From positions 62,001 to 126,000 of the forward strand of contig UPYI01000006.1 of NCBI GenBank assembly GCA_900538555.1: DNA of 64,000 nucleotides, written 5' to 3'. Under the pieces are notes generated by a model. That model was given only the letters and a program-made list of their open reading frames with translations. It was not told the origin of the DNA and did no database searches. A program made the translations under genes and the position numbers. The stretch comes from an uncultured Porphyromonadaceae bacterium. GTDB taxonomy: Bacteria > Bacteroidota > Bacteroidia > Bacteroidales > Barnesiellaceae. This document shows, piece after piece, positions 26,282-35,061 of this stretch; the first letter of the stretch is position 1, and every line of letters begins with the position of its first letter.

Positions 26282-26420
26282 GCATCCTATGCGCATAGCA
26301 CAAAGATAGTGAAAGGCGAGGGCAGAAGCAAACGGGAAACAAAGTTTCACGAATTGATTATGCCGAACCGCATCCTATATTCTACAAAGATAGTGAAAGA
26401 CGAGGGTAGAATAAAATAAA
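26282..26420 (-). repeat. Duplicated promoter segment upstream of the SusR-like gene
   Basis: GCATCCTAT followed by CAAAGATAGTGAAAG and CGAGGG(C/T)AGA occurs at 26282-26326 and again at 26370-26412. Each copy holds TATCTTTG on the minus strand. The region between them contains GATTATGCCGA, related to the dispersed repeat family. Confidence 0.65.
26301..26332 (-). promoter_or_regulatory. Promoter of the SusR-like regulator
   Basis: On the minus strand TTTG (26329-26332), a 20-base spacer and TATCTTTG (26301-26308) fit the Bacteroidetes consensus. The leader to the ATG is about 40 bases. A second TATCTTTG at 26385-26392 has a poorer -33. Confidence 0.8.
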
Positions 26421-26556
26421 ACCACCTATTTTTTTATGCCTGACTATTTCTATATTGGATATGAATCCGCTACCGGAACTGTTCATAAAAATTGAAATCA
26501 AATCCGACCGATTTAAAGTGCGACATGTATTTTAAACTTATGGGACAATAAACGTG

Positions 26557-26622
26557 TCGCCTCGGCATAATCGGTTCAAGTTTTCATTTTGACAGCTTCT
26601 GCACTCGGCTTGCAGTTTATTC
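26557..26622 (-). repeat. Single copy of the dispersed intergenic repeat
   Basis: Reads CGCCTCGGCATAATCGGTTC, then CTTCTGCACTCGGCTTGCAG, closely matching the copies at 49519-49698. Read on the minus strand it follows the same GCCGAG...GCCGAGGC order as the copies at 4741. Confidence 0.75.
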
Positions 26623-26861
26623 CATAAAAATCACAGTACGATATAAAAAATGTTCACGGCTTTTATCCGTATATTCTTAGTTTCCGCTCCGGATATATCC
26701 TTCCGGAGTGCAAATACGATACGTCTTATTTCAACATTCTACTACATTTTTCTACTATTGGTTGTTTTGCAAAACACAGATAAACAATATATTATAGAAT
26801 TACACAGGAGCATGTAGACTACTTATTTAAACAACAGGCAATCGACGGCGTGAAATATGGC

Positions 26862-26869
26862 TACCTTTG
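26862..26869 (+). promoter_or_regulatory. Candidate -7 element for the orphan SusE-like gene
   Basis: TACCTTTG matches TAnnTTTG and would give a leader of about 42 bases. The -33 region is poor. Confidence 0.5.
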
Positions 26870-26917
26870 AAACACGATTATTCAACTTTTATTTTTACAA
26901 TTTTAAATCTTTATCTC

Positions 26918-27787
26918 ATGAAAAAGAAAATTACCTCATTGTTTCTTTCCTTGATTGCATTGAGTGCAACAGTTTTTACAGCACATGCCGCAGAACGGCT
27001 CTTGATTATAGGTGATGCAACTCCTGCCGGCTGGTCGATAGACAATGCCCTTGTTATGATTCAATCGCCCGAAAATCCCGATATCTTTACTTATACCGGA
27101 TATTTGAAAGCCGATGCCGATTTTAAGTTTACTTCCAATACATTTTATGGCGATGCCGATCTGGAATATCGGAATGCCAGCGAAGATGCTTATGAGACCA
27201 CGACTTTGATGAAAGGTGGTGACGACCGTAAATTCAGAGTACGTGAAGCTGCCAACTATGATATTGTGTGCGACCTGTCGAACTTGTCTATTTCGGTAAC
27301 TAAATCGGAATATCAGGAGAACCCGATCCGTTACAATATATTGTATTTGATAGGTGGTGCTACTGTTGCTAACTGGAATCTGTCCCAAGCCGTACCTATG
27401 CAACAAGATGCAAATAATCCCTTTATCCTTTCTGTTACGACCGATCTCGTATCCGGAACTTTCAAAATCGCTACTAACTGCCATGTAGGCTACGATCAGG
27501 ATTTCTTCCATCCGGAAGCAGATGACCAAACGAAATTGACTCTCGACGGAACTGACGATCGTCAATGGCAAATCGAGGAAGAAGATAGCTATATTGTAAA
27601 ACTCAATCTTCTCGACCAAACGATTTCGATTACGAAAAACGAAAATACCGCAATAGAAGGCATTTCCATCGATAATCAAGCACAAGATCCGGTGTACTAC
27701 AACCTGCAAGGTGTTCGGGTCAATACACCTTCAAAAGGAATTTATATCGAAGTACGAGGAAATAAAGTTTCGAAAGTGTGCTTATAA
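26918..27787 (+). CDS. Secreted SusE/SusF-like protein without lipobox
   Basis: A 289-residue protein. The ATG at 26918 is chosen because it starts a typical signal peptide (MKKKITSLFLSLIALSA, cleavage after AHA). Two SusE/F-type modules follow, opening with LLIIGDATPAGWSIDNA and LYLIGGATVANWNLSQA. No Cys lies at the end of the signal, so unlike normal SusE/F it is not a lipoprotein. The C-terminus (YYNLQGVRVNTPSKGIYIEV to KVCL) is the short module found at the end of many Bacteroidales secreted proteins. It is divergent from the SusR-like gene and is probably co-regulated with the locus as a soluble or differently anchored glycan-binding protein. Confidence 0.78.
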   Translation: MKKKITSLFLSLIALSATVFTAHAAERLLIIGDATPAGWSIDNALVMIQSPENPDIFTYTGYLKADADFKFTSNTFYGDADLEYRNASEDAYETTTLMKGGDDRKFRVREAANYDIVCDLSNLSISVTKSEYQENPIRYNILYLIGGATVANWNLSQAVPMQQDANNPFILSVTTDLVSGTFKIATNCHVGYDQDFFHPEADDQTKLTLDGTDDRQWQIEEEDSYIVKLNLLDQTISITKNENTAIEGISIDNQAQDPVYYNLQGVRVNTPSKGIYIEVRGNKVSKVCL

Positions 27788-27810
27788 TACCAACAATGTT
27801 TCTCTGATCG

Positions 27811-27887
27811 GAACGTTTTCGATAAGCCGATAGCAGAGCCGAACTTGTTCGAGCTATGTCGAGGCGGAAAAGCGCATAACAATAAAC
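27811..27887 (+). repeat. Single copy of the 74-base dispersed repeat
   Basis: Starts GAACGTTTTCGATAAGCCGA and contains GAGCTATGTCGAGGC and GCGCATAACAATAAACG. About 85 percent like the pair at 4741. It lies 23 bases after a stop codon, between the gene and its terminator. Confidence 0.8.
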
Positions 27888-27892
27888 GAATT

Positions 27893-27949
27893 AAAAAGAT
27901 CGCCGGTTTAACGACTGCCTATAAGACGTAAACCGGCGATCTTTTTTTT
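27893..27949 (+). terminator. Strong rho-independent terminator
   Basis: The stem AAAGATCGCCGGTTTA / TAAACCGGCGATCTTT is perfect over 16 bp, with an 18-base loop and a T8 tail. It ends the SusE-like transcript beyond the repeat. Confidence 0.92.
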
Positions 27950-27987
27950 GCAAGGGATAAGAGAATAAGGCTCAGTAGGAAATTAGT

Positions 27988-28052
27988 GGGGAGGATTTTC
28001 TATTGAGCCGAAAATGGCAAACCTGCAAAAGCCGAGTTCTCCCCATTTTTTG
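27988..28052 (+). other. Large inverted-repeat element with T tract, function unknown
   Basis: GGGGAG (27988-27993) pairs with CTCCCC (28039-28044), followed by ATTTTTTG. An inner ATTTTC/GAAAAT pair can form. No coding potential is evident. Could be a terminator or the end of a small RNA. It accounts, with the repeat and terminator, for most of the 27788-28110 gap. Confidence 0.4.
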
Positions 28053-28057
28053 TATAC

Positions 28058-28096
28058 AAAAAAAGCCGCTACAAGCTCATAACTTACAGCGGCTTT
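28058..28096 (-). terminator. Terminator of tRNA-Ser
   Basis: On the minus strand AAAGCCGCT / AGCGGCTTT forms a 9-bp stem, with a T run after it, 15 bases beyond the tRNA 3' end. Confidence 0.88.
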
Positions 28097-28110
28097 GGAT
28101 TAGTTGTTTG

Positions 28111-28197
28111 CGGAAAGAGAGGGATTCGAACCCTCGGTACCCATACGGGTACAACGGTTTTCGAGACCGTCCCGATCGACCACTCCGGCATCTTTCC
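28111..28197 (-). tRNA. tRNA-Ser (anticodon CGA)
   Basis: 87 bases on the minus strand. The acceptor GGAAAGA pairs with TCTTTCC, discriminator G. The anticodon loop is CTCGAAA, giving CGA. A long variable arm (pairing around TACCCGTATGGGTA) marks class II serine tRNA. T-loop GGTTCGAATCC. CCA is not encoded. Confidence 0.95.
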
Positions 28198-28221
28198 TTT
28201 GATCTTCGGTTTTTCGATGTG

Positions 28222-28229
28222 CAAAAGTA
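28222..28229 (-). promoter_or_regulatory. Candidate -7 element for tRNA-Ser
   Basis: The minus strand reads TACTTTTG, 24 bases before the tRNA 5' end. The -33 match is weak. Confidence 0.5.
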
Positions 28230-28395
28230 CACAAAAGAACAGAATATACACCGTTTTAAATGTAAAAAAATCTAAATAAATTGAGTTCATAGAGAACTAT
28301 TTTATGGCTACAACATTATCTCGCTATACATCATACAGTTAGTTGTCGTTGCTATTCGAGCAGATTTTTACCGTTAGGAAACTATGTTCCGGAAT

Positions 28396-28517
28396 CTGCC
28401 ATTTTGTGCACGATGTAAACTTTGTCAGACCGAACCGGCATACTATTTCATACCGGTCGCGGATTCCTGCCGTTTTGGCAGATTCAGTCCGGAAAACGGT
28501 TTGGCACGAATTTAGAT
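28396..28517 (+). promoter_or_regulatory. groESL control region: palindromes and sigma54-like element
   Basis: This lies in the 380-base gap between tRNA-Ser and groES. CTGCC-GTTTT-GGCAG is a perfect palindrome with 5-base centre (28467-28481). A half-matching site CTGCCATTTTGTGCA is at 28396-28410. ACCGG...CCGGT is at about 28434-28456. TGGCACG at 28502-28508 equals the sigma54 -24 element, but the -12 part (TAGAT at 28513-28517 against TTGCW) matches only partly. The inferred start would leave a 50-base leader. No CIRCE element is seen. Confidence 0.45.
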
Positions 28518-28577
28518 ATTAGTTAAATGTGTTTATGAAACGCATAAAAGGAACAAACAATATTAATAAAGATAATT

Positions 28578-28847
28578 ATGAACATTAAACCATTGGCAGA
28601 TAGAGTTCTGGTTTTACCGGCTCCTGCGGAAGAAAAAACAATCGGCGGAATTATCATTCCCGACTCAGCAAAAGAAAAACCGTTGAAAGGTCAAGTAATC
28701 GCTATCGGTAACGGTACAAAAGACGAGGAAATGGTTGTAAAACCGAACGATACGGTTCTGTACGGCAAATATGCCGGTACCGAAATCGAGTTGGAAGGTA
28801 CTAAATACCTGATCATGCGTCAGTCGGACATTCTGGCAATTCTCTGA
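28578..28847 (+). CDS. groES: Co-chaperonin GroES
   Basis: An 89-residue protein, slightly shorter than the about 97 residues of E. coli. It starts MNIKPLADRVLVLPAP and has the mobile loop around EEKTIGGIIIPDSAKEKP, the GxV-type segments GQVIAIGNG and NDTVLYGKYAG, and ends YLIMRQSDILAIL. It forms the heptameric cap of the GroEL folding chamber in the cytoplasm. GroEL follows after 28 bases, so the two form the usual operon. Confidence 0.97.
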   Translation: MNIKPLADRVLVLPAPAEEKTIGGIIIPDSAKEKPLKGQVIAIGNGTKDEEMVVKPNDTVLYGKYAGTEIELEGTKYLIMRQSDILAIL

Positions 28848-28875
28848 TTTGTTTTCTATCTAAAATATTACAGTC

Positions 28876-30513
28876 ATGGCAAAAGAAATTAAATTCAATA
28901 CAGAGGCTCGCGAAGAGCTGAAAAAAGGCGTAGACGCATTGGCTAACGCCGTTAAAGTAACATTAGGTCCCAAAGGTCGCAATGTAATCATCGAAAAGAA
29001 ATTCGGTGCACCTCACATTACCAAAGACGGCGTTTCGGTTGCCAAAGAAGTCGAACTGGAAGATGCTTTCCAGAATATGGGTGCCCAATTGGTAAAAGAA
29101 GTAGCCTCTAAAACCGGCGACGATGCTGGCGACGGAACGACAACAGCTACCGTATTGGCACAATCGATTGTAAACGTAGGTTTGAAAAACGTAACTGCCG
29201 GCGCAAACCCGATGGACTTGAAACGCGGTATAGACAAAGCTGTCGCCAAAGTTGTGGAAGGTATCAAGGCTCAGGCTCAGGAGGTAGGGGATGATTTCGA
29301 GAAAATCGAATCGGTTGCCCGTGTATCGGCAAACAATGACAGCGAAATCGGTCAATTGATCGCAGAAGCTATGAAAAAAGTGAAACGCGAAGGCGTAATC
29401 ACCGTAGAAGAAGCCAAAGGAACCGATACGACAGTAGATATTGTTGAGGGTATGCAATTCGACCGTGGCTATATTTCTCCTTACTTCGTAACGAATACGG
29501 AGAAAATGGAGTGCGAAATGGAAAACCCGTTTATCTTGATCTACGACAAAAAGATTTCCGCACTCAAAGATATGCTGCCGATTCTCGAAGCTACGGCACA
29601 AACGGGTCGTCCGTTGCTGATCATCGCCGAAGATGTCGATAGCGAGGCTTTGGCAACATTGGTTGTAAACCGCTTGCGCGGCTCTTTGAAAATCTGTGCC
29701 GTAAAAGCCCCCGGATTCGGCGACCGTCGTAAAGAAATGCTCGAAGATATTGCCGTATTGACGGGCGGAATCGTAATATCCGAAGAAAAAGGTCTGAAAC
29801 TCGAATCTACAACGATCGAAATGTTGGGTCGTGCAGAAAAGATTTCTGTAAACAAAGAGAATACGACCATCGTAAACGGCTCCGGCAGCAAAGATTCGAT
29901 TGCAGCCCGTGTAGCTCAAATCAAGGCTCAGATCGAAACGACTACTTCCGACTACGATCGTGAAAAATTGCAGGAACGTTTAGCCAAATTGGCAGGCGGT
30001 GTAGCTGTGTTGTATATCGGTGCCGCTTCGGAAGTGGAAATGAAAGAAAAGAAAGACCGTGTGGACGACGCATTGAGCGCAACTCGTGCTGCTATTGCCG
30101 AAGGTATCGTACCGGGTGGAGGTGTTGCCTACATCCGTTGTATCAAAACTCTGGAAGGCTTGAAAGGTGATAACGACGACGAAACTACCGGTATCGAGAT
30201 TGTAAAACGTGCGATCGAAGAACCGCTTCGCCAAATTGCAGCCAATGCCGGTGTTGAAGGAGCAGTCGTTGTACAATGCGTAAAAGACGGTGAAGGCGAC
30301 TATGGCTACAATGCCCGCACCAATACTTACGAAAACTTCTTTGCCGCAGGTGTTATCGATCCTGCCAAAGTAACTCGTGTGGCTTTGGAAAATGCCGCGT
30401 CTATTGCCGGAATGTTCTTGACGACAGAATGTGTAATTGCCGAGAAAAAAGAAGAAAATCCTGTACCGGCAATGCCTGCACCCGGAATGGGAGGTATGGG
30501 CGGAATGATGTAA
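28876..30513 (+). CDS. groEL: Chaperonin GroEL
   Basis: A 545-residue Hsp60. It carries KVTLGPKGRNVIIEK, DGVSVAKEVELED, the ATP-binding GDGTTTATVLAQ, the apical domain (about 190-375) with KAPGFGDRRKEMLEDIAVLTGG, and the C-terminal domain VPGGGVAYIR. It ends in the typical Gly-Gly-Met-rich tail (GMGGMGGMM). It folds cytoplasmic proteins with GroES. A terminator follows within 20 bases. Confidence 0.98.
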   Translation: MAKEIKFNTEAREELKKGVDALANAVKVTLGPKGRNVIIEKKFGAPHITKDGVSVAKEVELEDAFQNMGAQLVKEVASKTGDDAGDGTTTATVLAQSIVNVGLKNVTAGANPMDLKRGIDKAVAKVVEGIKAQAQEVGDDFEKIESVARVSANNDSEIGQLIAEAMKKVKREGVITVEEAKGTDTTVDIVEGMQFDRGYISPYFVTNTEKMECEMENPFILIYDKKISALKDMLPILEATAQTGRPLLIIAEDVDSEALATLVVNRLRGSLKICAVKAPGFGDRRKEMLEDIAVLTGGIVISEEKGLKLESTTIEMLGRAEKISVNKENTTIVNGSGSKDSIAARVAQIKAQIETTTSDYDREKLQERLAKLAGGVAVLYIGAASEVEMKEKKDRVDDALSATRAAIAEGIVPGGGVAYIRCIKTLEGLKGDNDDETTGIEIVKRAIEEPLRQIAANAGVEGAVVVQCVKDGEGDYGYNARTNTYENFFAAGVIDPAKVTRVALENAASIAGMFLTTECVIAEKKEENPVPAMPAPGMGGMGGMM

Positions 30514-30531
30514 TTTGATACACAATCCGAT

Positions 30532-30571
30532 AAAAAAAACAGTCTGAGCGCTCTGCCCAGACTGTTTTTTT
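30532..30571 (+). terminator. Rho-independent terminator after groEL
   Basis: The 10-bp stem AAACAGTCTG / CAGACTGTTT (30537-30546, 30558-30567) with an 11-base loop and T tract. Confidence 0.92.
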
Positions 30572-30592
30572 ATGTCACACCCCGTATATAAA

Positions 30593-30630
30593 AAAGAAGG
30601 AGATGAACCGTAAAGCTCATCTCCTTCTTT
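30593..30630 (-). terminator. Terminator of carB
   Basis: The perfect 14-bp stem AAAGAAGGAGATGA / TCATCTCCTTCTTT, 21 bases after the carB stop. On the minus strand it runs into T residues (A run at 30589-30595 on plus). Confidence 0.88.
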
Positions 30631-30651
30631 ATAAGATGCCGAACAGTCTTT

Positions 30652-33600
30652 CTATTTATATTCGTCCCAGCTTTTGATTTGTATATCGTCGATGTCGATC
30701 GTACAGAACGCATTGATGAAAGCCGATGCCAACCGGGCATTAGTGATCAAAGGAACGTTGAAGTCGATCGCAGCGCGACGGATTTTGTATCCGTTGCTAA
30801 GTTCCGCCTGTGTCAGGTTCTTCGATATATTCACCACAAAATCGATCTGACGATTATGGATCATGTCGATAGCCTGCGGCGTTTTGTCTTCTTCACTCGG
30901 CCAATATACTTTAATAGCCGGAATACCGTTATCGTTCAGGAATTGGTGCGTACCACTGGTTGCATACAGGTTGTATCCCTTGCTGTGCAAGAGTGCCGCA
31001 GCCTCCAACATGTCGGTTTTCTGTTTGGCGCTACCGGTAGAAAGCAGAATATTCTTTTTCGGGATCTGGTATCCGACAGACAACATCGATTTCAAAATCG
31101 CTTCCGAAGTATCATAACCGATACATCCGACTTCTCCGGTCGATGCCATATCCACACCCAATACGGGGTCGGCTTTTTGCAAACGGGAGAACGAGAATTG
31201 CGAAGCTTTGATGCCGACATAGTCCAGATCGAACTCGTTCTTGTTCGGCTTTTCCACCGGGAGTCCCATCATTACTTTCGTAGCCAGCTCGATAAAGTTG
31301 ATTTTCAAAACTTTCGAGACGAAGGGGAAACTTCGTGATGCCCGCAGGTTACATTCGATCACCTTAATGTCGTTGTTCTTTGCCAGGAACTGAATATTGA
31401 ACGGACCGGAAATATTCAACGCTTTGGCAATCTGCCCAGCCACTTTCTTGATTCTCCGCATGGTTTCCACATAGAGCTTTTGCGGCGGGAACTGAATAGT
31501 GGCATCACCGGAGTGAACACCGGCAAATTCGATATGTTCCGAAATGGCATACAAAAGAATCTCACCGTTGCGGGCGACTGCATCCATTTCTATCTCTTTG
31601 GCATTCTGGATAAATTCGGTAACCACAACCGGATGCTTTTTCGATACGTTTGCCGCCAACTGCAAGAATTGTTCCAACTCATTGTTATTGGAGCAGACAT
31701 TCATTGCTGCACCCGAGAGCACATACGACGGACGTACCAATACCGGATAACCGACTACATTTACAAAATCGTAAATATCGCTGAGTGATGTCAATTCGCG
31801 CCAACGCGGTTGATCGATACCCAGTTCATCGAGCATGGCAGAGAACCGGTGACGGTCTTCGGCATTGTCGATGCTGTCGGCAGAGGTTCCGAGGATATGG
31901 ATATGTTGCTCATCCAAGCGCGTAGCGAGGTTATTCGGAATCTGACCGCCGGTAGAAAGGATAACGCCATGCGGATTTTCCAGATCGAGAATATCCATAA
32001 CCCGTTCGAATGTCAGTTCGTCGAAGTAAAGTCGATCGCACATATCGTAATCGGTCGATACCGTTTCGGGATTGTAGTTGATCATTACCGAACGCCAGCC
32101 CTCTTTCCGTACCGTATTCAAGGCATTGACGCTACACCAGTCGAATTCTACGGAGCTACCGATCCGATAGGCACCCGATCCCAAAACGACGATCGAACGC
32201 CGATCGCCCAAATACTGTACATCGTTTGCCGTACCGTTGTAAGTGAGATAAAGGTAATTGGTCTGTGCCGGATATTCGGCAGCCAATGTATCGATTTGCT
32301 TTACGACCGGAACTATTCCGTTTGCCTTGCGCAACGCACGGACTTCGAGTATGGATTTCTCGGCTTCGGTCATATTCTCCTTCAATACCGCACGGGCGAT
32401 CTGGAAATCGGAAAATCCTTCTTTTTTAGCCTGACGAATCAATTCGACAGGCAATTGATCGAATGAAGAGTAGGACTCCAATCGGGTAGCCGTCTGTATG
32501 ATGTTGTATAACTTCTGCAAGAACCAACGGTCGATTTTCGTCAGATCATGAATTTGGTCGATCGTGTAGCCCTGACGGAAAGCCTTGGACACAACAAAGA
32601 TACGTTTGTCGGTCGGTTCACGGAGAGCCTTGTCTATATCTTTTATTATCAGTTCCTTGTTCTCAACGAAACCGTGCATGCCTTGACCGATCATACGCAA
32701 TCCTTTTTGGATCACTTCTTCGAACGTACGGCCGATTGCCATAACTTCCCCGACAGATTTCATGCTCGATCCGAGTTCTCGGTCTACGCCCTGGAATTTA
32801 CCCAAATCCCAACGCGGTATTTTACAAACGATATAGTCCAATGCCGGTTCGAAGAATGCGGATGTAACTTTCGTTACGGAGTTTTTCAGATCGAACAAAC
32901 CGTAACCCAAGCCCAGTTTTGCAGCGACGAATGCCAACGGATAACCGGTTGCTTTCGATGCCAAAGCCGAAGAACGGCTCAAACGGGCATTGACCTCGAT
33001 AACCCGATAGTCTTCCGATTTCGGATCGAAAGCATATTGTACATTACATTCTCCGACAATGCCGATATGGCGGATAATCTTGATCGCCAGTTCGCGAAGT
33101 TTGTGGTATTCGCTGTTCGTCAAGGTCTGCGAAGGAGCTACAACGATACTTTCGCCCGTGTGAATTCCCAGCGGGTCGAAGTTTTCCATATTACAAACCG
33201 TAATACAGTTGTCGAAACGGTCGCGAACGACTTCATATTCGATCTCTTTCCAGCCTTTCAGCGATTTTTCCACCAGAATCTGCGGAGAGAAGGAGAGGGC
33301 TTTTTCTGCCCGGACAATCAGTTCCTCTTCGTTGTCGCAAAATCCGCTGCCCAATCCGCCCAACGCATAAGCGGCACGAATAATAATCGGGTATCCCAAT
33401 TCGTTAGCGGCAGCCTTGGCATCATCTATCGTATTGACAGCAACGCTTTTGATTGTTTTTACGTCGATCTCGTCCAGTTTTTTTACGAAAAGCTCCCGGT
33501 CTTCCGTGTCCATGATGGCTTGAACGGGAGTTCCCAGCACCTGTACATCGTATTTTTCAAGTACTTTCGACTCGTAAAGACTCACACCGCAGTTCAACGC

Positions 33601-33885
33601 GGTCTGTCCTCCGAAGGCAAGCAGAATGCCGTCCGGACGTTCTTTCTCGATTACCCGTTCTACGAAATACGGTGTGACAGGCAAGAAATATATTTTATCG
33701 GCAACACCTTCCGATGTTTGCACGGTAGCAATATTCGGGTTGATTAAAACCGTATAGATACCTTCTTCTTTAAGGGCTTTAAGGGCTTGTGAACCCGAAT
33801 AGTCGAACTCTCCGGCTTCTCCGATCTTCAAGGCGCCAGACCCCAACAATAATACTTTCTTTATTGTTTTTTCTGTTTGATTCAT
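30652..33885 (-). CDS. carB: Carbamoyl-phosphate synthase large subunit
   Basis: A 1077-residue protein with the duplicated ATP-grasp halves. The first starts VLLLGSGALKIGEAGEFDYS, with ALGGLGSGF and EVNARLSRSSALASKATGYP. The second starts VVLGSGAYRIGSSVEFDWC and ends near CNLRASRSFPFVSK. The C-terminal MGS-like domain (about 940-1077, LLHSKGYNLYATSGTHQFL) is the allosteric region. It makes carbamoyl phosphate from bicarbonate, ATP and ammonia supplied by CarA, for pyrimidine and arginine synthesis. It lies 20 bases after carA in the same operon and ends in its own terminator. Confidence 0.98.
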   Translation of the reverse strand: MNQTEKTIKKVLLLGSGALKIGEAGEFDYSGSQALKALKEEGIYTVLINPNIATVQTSEGVADKIYFLPVTPYFVERVIEKERPDGILLAFGGQTALNCGVSLYESKVLEKYDVQVLGTPVQAIMDTEDRELFVKKLDEIDVKTIKSVAVNTIDDAKAAANELGYPIIIRAAYALGGLGSGFCDNEEELIVRAEKALSFSPQILVEKSLKGWKEIEYEVVRDRFDNCITVCNMENFDPLGIHTGESIVVAPSQTLTNSEYHKLRELAIKIIRHIGIVGECNVQYAFDPKSEDYRVIEVNARLSRSSALASKATGYPLAFVAAKLGLGYGLFDLKNSVTKVTSAFFEPALDYIVCKIPRWDLGKFQGVDRELGSSMKSVGEVMAIGRTFEEVIQKGLRMIGQGMHGFVENKELIIKDIDKALREPTDKRIFVVSKAFRQGYTIDQIHDLTKIDRWFLQKLYNIIQTATRLESYSSFDQLPVELIRQAKKEGFSDFQIARAVLKENMTEAEKSILEVRALRKANGIVPVVKQIDTLAAEYPAQTNYLYLTYNGTANDVQYLGDRRSIVVLGSGAYRIGSSVEFDWCSVNALNTVRKEGWRSVMINYNPETVSTDYDMCDRLYFDELTFERVMDILDLENPHGVILSTGGQIPNNLATRLDEQHIHILGTSADSIDNAEDRHRFSAMLDELGIDQPRWRELTSLSDIYDFVNVVGYPVLVRPSYVLSGAAMNVCSNNNELEQFLQLAANVSKKHPVVVTEFIQNAKEIEMDAVARNGEILLYAISEHIEFAGVHSGDATIQFPPQKLYVETMRRIKKVAGQIAKALNISGPFNIQFLAKNNDIKVIECNLRASRSFPFVSKVLKINFIELATKVMMGLPVEKPNKNEFDLDYVGIKASQFSFSRLQKADPVLGVDMASTGEVGCIGYDTSEAILKSMLSVGYQIPKKNILLSTGSAKQKTDMLEAAALLHSKGYNLYATSGTHQFLNDNGIPAIKVYWPSEEDKTPQAIDMIHNRQIDFVVNISKNLTQAELSNGYKIRRAAIDFNVPLITNARLASAFINAFCTIDIDDIQIKSWDEYK

Positions 33886-33905
33886 AATATACGTATATAT
33901 GCGGA

Positions 33906-34976
33906 TTAAATCATATTTACAAACTCATCGAATAAAAATTCCGTATCGGTAGGACCGCTGGCGGCTTCGGGATGGAATTGAGCGGAAAAGTAGGGTTTCG
34001 TCTTATGGCGAATCCCTTCATTCGTACCGTCATTCATGTTGATGAAAAGCGGTTCCCAATCGGCACCGAGCGTAGTATTGTCCACGGCATAACCGTGATT
34101 TTGCGATGTGATGAAACAACGGTTTGTACCGACTTCCCGTACCGGTTGGTTGTGGCTGCGGTGACCGTATTTCAATTTGTATGTTTTCGCGCCTCCGGCT
34201 TTGGATAGCAATTGGTTTCCCATACAGATACCGAAAATCGGTTTGTTCCCTTCCATCGCTTTGCGGATGTGTTCTACGGTAACTCCACACATGTCGGGAT
34301 CCCCGGGCCCGTTGGAAATAAACAATCCGTCGTATTCGAGGCTGTTGAAATCATAATCCCACGGAACTCGAATAACGGTTACGTCGCGTTTCAATAAGCA
34401 GCGGATGATGTTGTGTTTTACACCGCAATCGACCAACACGACCCGTTTCTTGCCAGTGCCGTATGTGATTACCTCTTTGCAACTGACTTTTGCCACGAGA
34501 TTGGTTTCATTCGGATCTACGAAATCTATATCTTCTCCGTCCTCGAATACGATTTTCCCTTTCATCGATCCATGCTCACGGAGCAATTTCGTCAATTCGC
34601 GTGTGTCGATATCGTACAATCCTACCACTTGCTCATCTTTCAGCCAGTCTGCCAGACTGCGCTCGGCATTCCAGTGACTATGTTCGAACGAATAGTCAGA
34701 AACGATTATGGCTTCCGGATGAATTTTTTCAGATTCATAGAATTCCGAAAGTTCGTTTTTTTCACCTTTGGGAGGCACTCCGTAGTTTCCGATAATGGGA
34801 TAGGTAGTTACTAACAACTGTCCGGCATAAGATGGATCTGTAAGACTTTCGGGGTATCCGGTCATAGCAGTGTTGAAAACAACTTCTCCGGCGACAGGTT
34901 TTTCAAATCCGAATGATTTTGCGGGGAATACCGTTCCGTCACTCAGGATCAAAGAAGCCTTTCTTGAACTTTGCAT
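33906..34976 (-). CDS. carA: Carbamoyl-phosphate synthase small subunit
   Basis: A 356-residue glutamine amidotransferase. The N-terminal CPSase domain (about 7-140) has GYPESLTDPSYAGQ. The class I amidotransferase domain follows, with nucleophile Cys251 in FGICMGNQLL and the His335/Glu337 pair in QFHPEA, plus LFISNGPGDP. It takes ammonia from glutamine and passes it to CarB. It is first in the carA-carB operon and is divergent from dapF across a 368-base gap. Confidence 0.97.
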   Translation of the reverse strand: MQSSRKASLILSDGTVFPAKSFGFEKPVAGEVVFNTAMTGYPESLTDPSYAGQLLVTTYPIIGNYGVPPKGEKNELSEFYESEKIHPEAIIVSDYSFEHSHWNAERSLADWLKDEQVVGLYDIDTRELTKLLREHGSMKGKIVFEDGEDIDFVDPNETNLVAKVSCKEVITYGTGKKRVVLVDCGVKHNIIRCLLKRDVTVIRVPWDYDFNSLEYDGLFISNGPGDPDMCGVTVEHIRKAMEGNKPIFGICMGNQLLSKAGGAKTYKLKYGHRSHNQPVREVGTNRCFITSQNHGYAVDNTTLGADWEPLFINMNDGTNEGIRHKTKPYFSAQFHPEAASGPTDTEFLFDEFVNMI

Positions 34977-35053
34977 TACGATAGAAATTATTATAAGTGT
35001 TTGTAAAATAGTCTGTTGTAAAAATAAGGATGGTTTCTATCGTGAAAACCGTA

Positions 35054-35061
35054 CAAAAATA
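35054..35061 (-). promoter_or_regulatory. Candidate -7 element for carAB
   Basis: The minus strand reads TATTTTTG, matching TAnnTTTG. The leader is about 70 bases. A weak -33 (TCTG) lies 20 bases upstream. Confidence 0.5.

Larger units (their letters stand above)
26256..26917. other. Divergent intergenic region between the SusR-like gene and the orphan SusE-like gene
   Basis: 662 bases without a convincing gene. It holds the regulator promoter (26301-26332), a near copy of that promoter about 84 bases further out, a diverged copy of the dispersed repeat between them (about 26313-26375), a clear repeat copy at 26557-26622, and a -7 box for the plus-strand gene at 26862. The rest is AT-rich. 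Confidence 0.7.

Noticed and set aside
32548..33747. 399-residue open frame opposite carB
   Set aside because: carB is unambiguous on the minus strand; this frame lacks any family motif.
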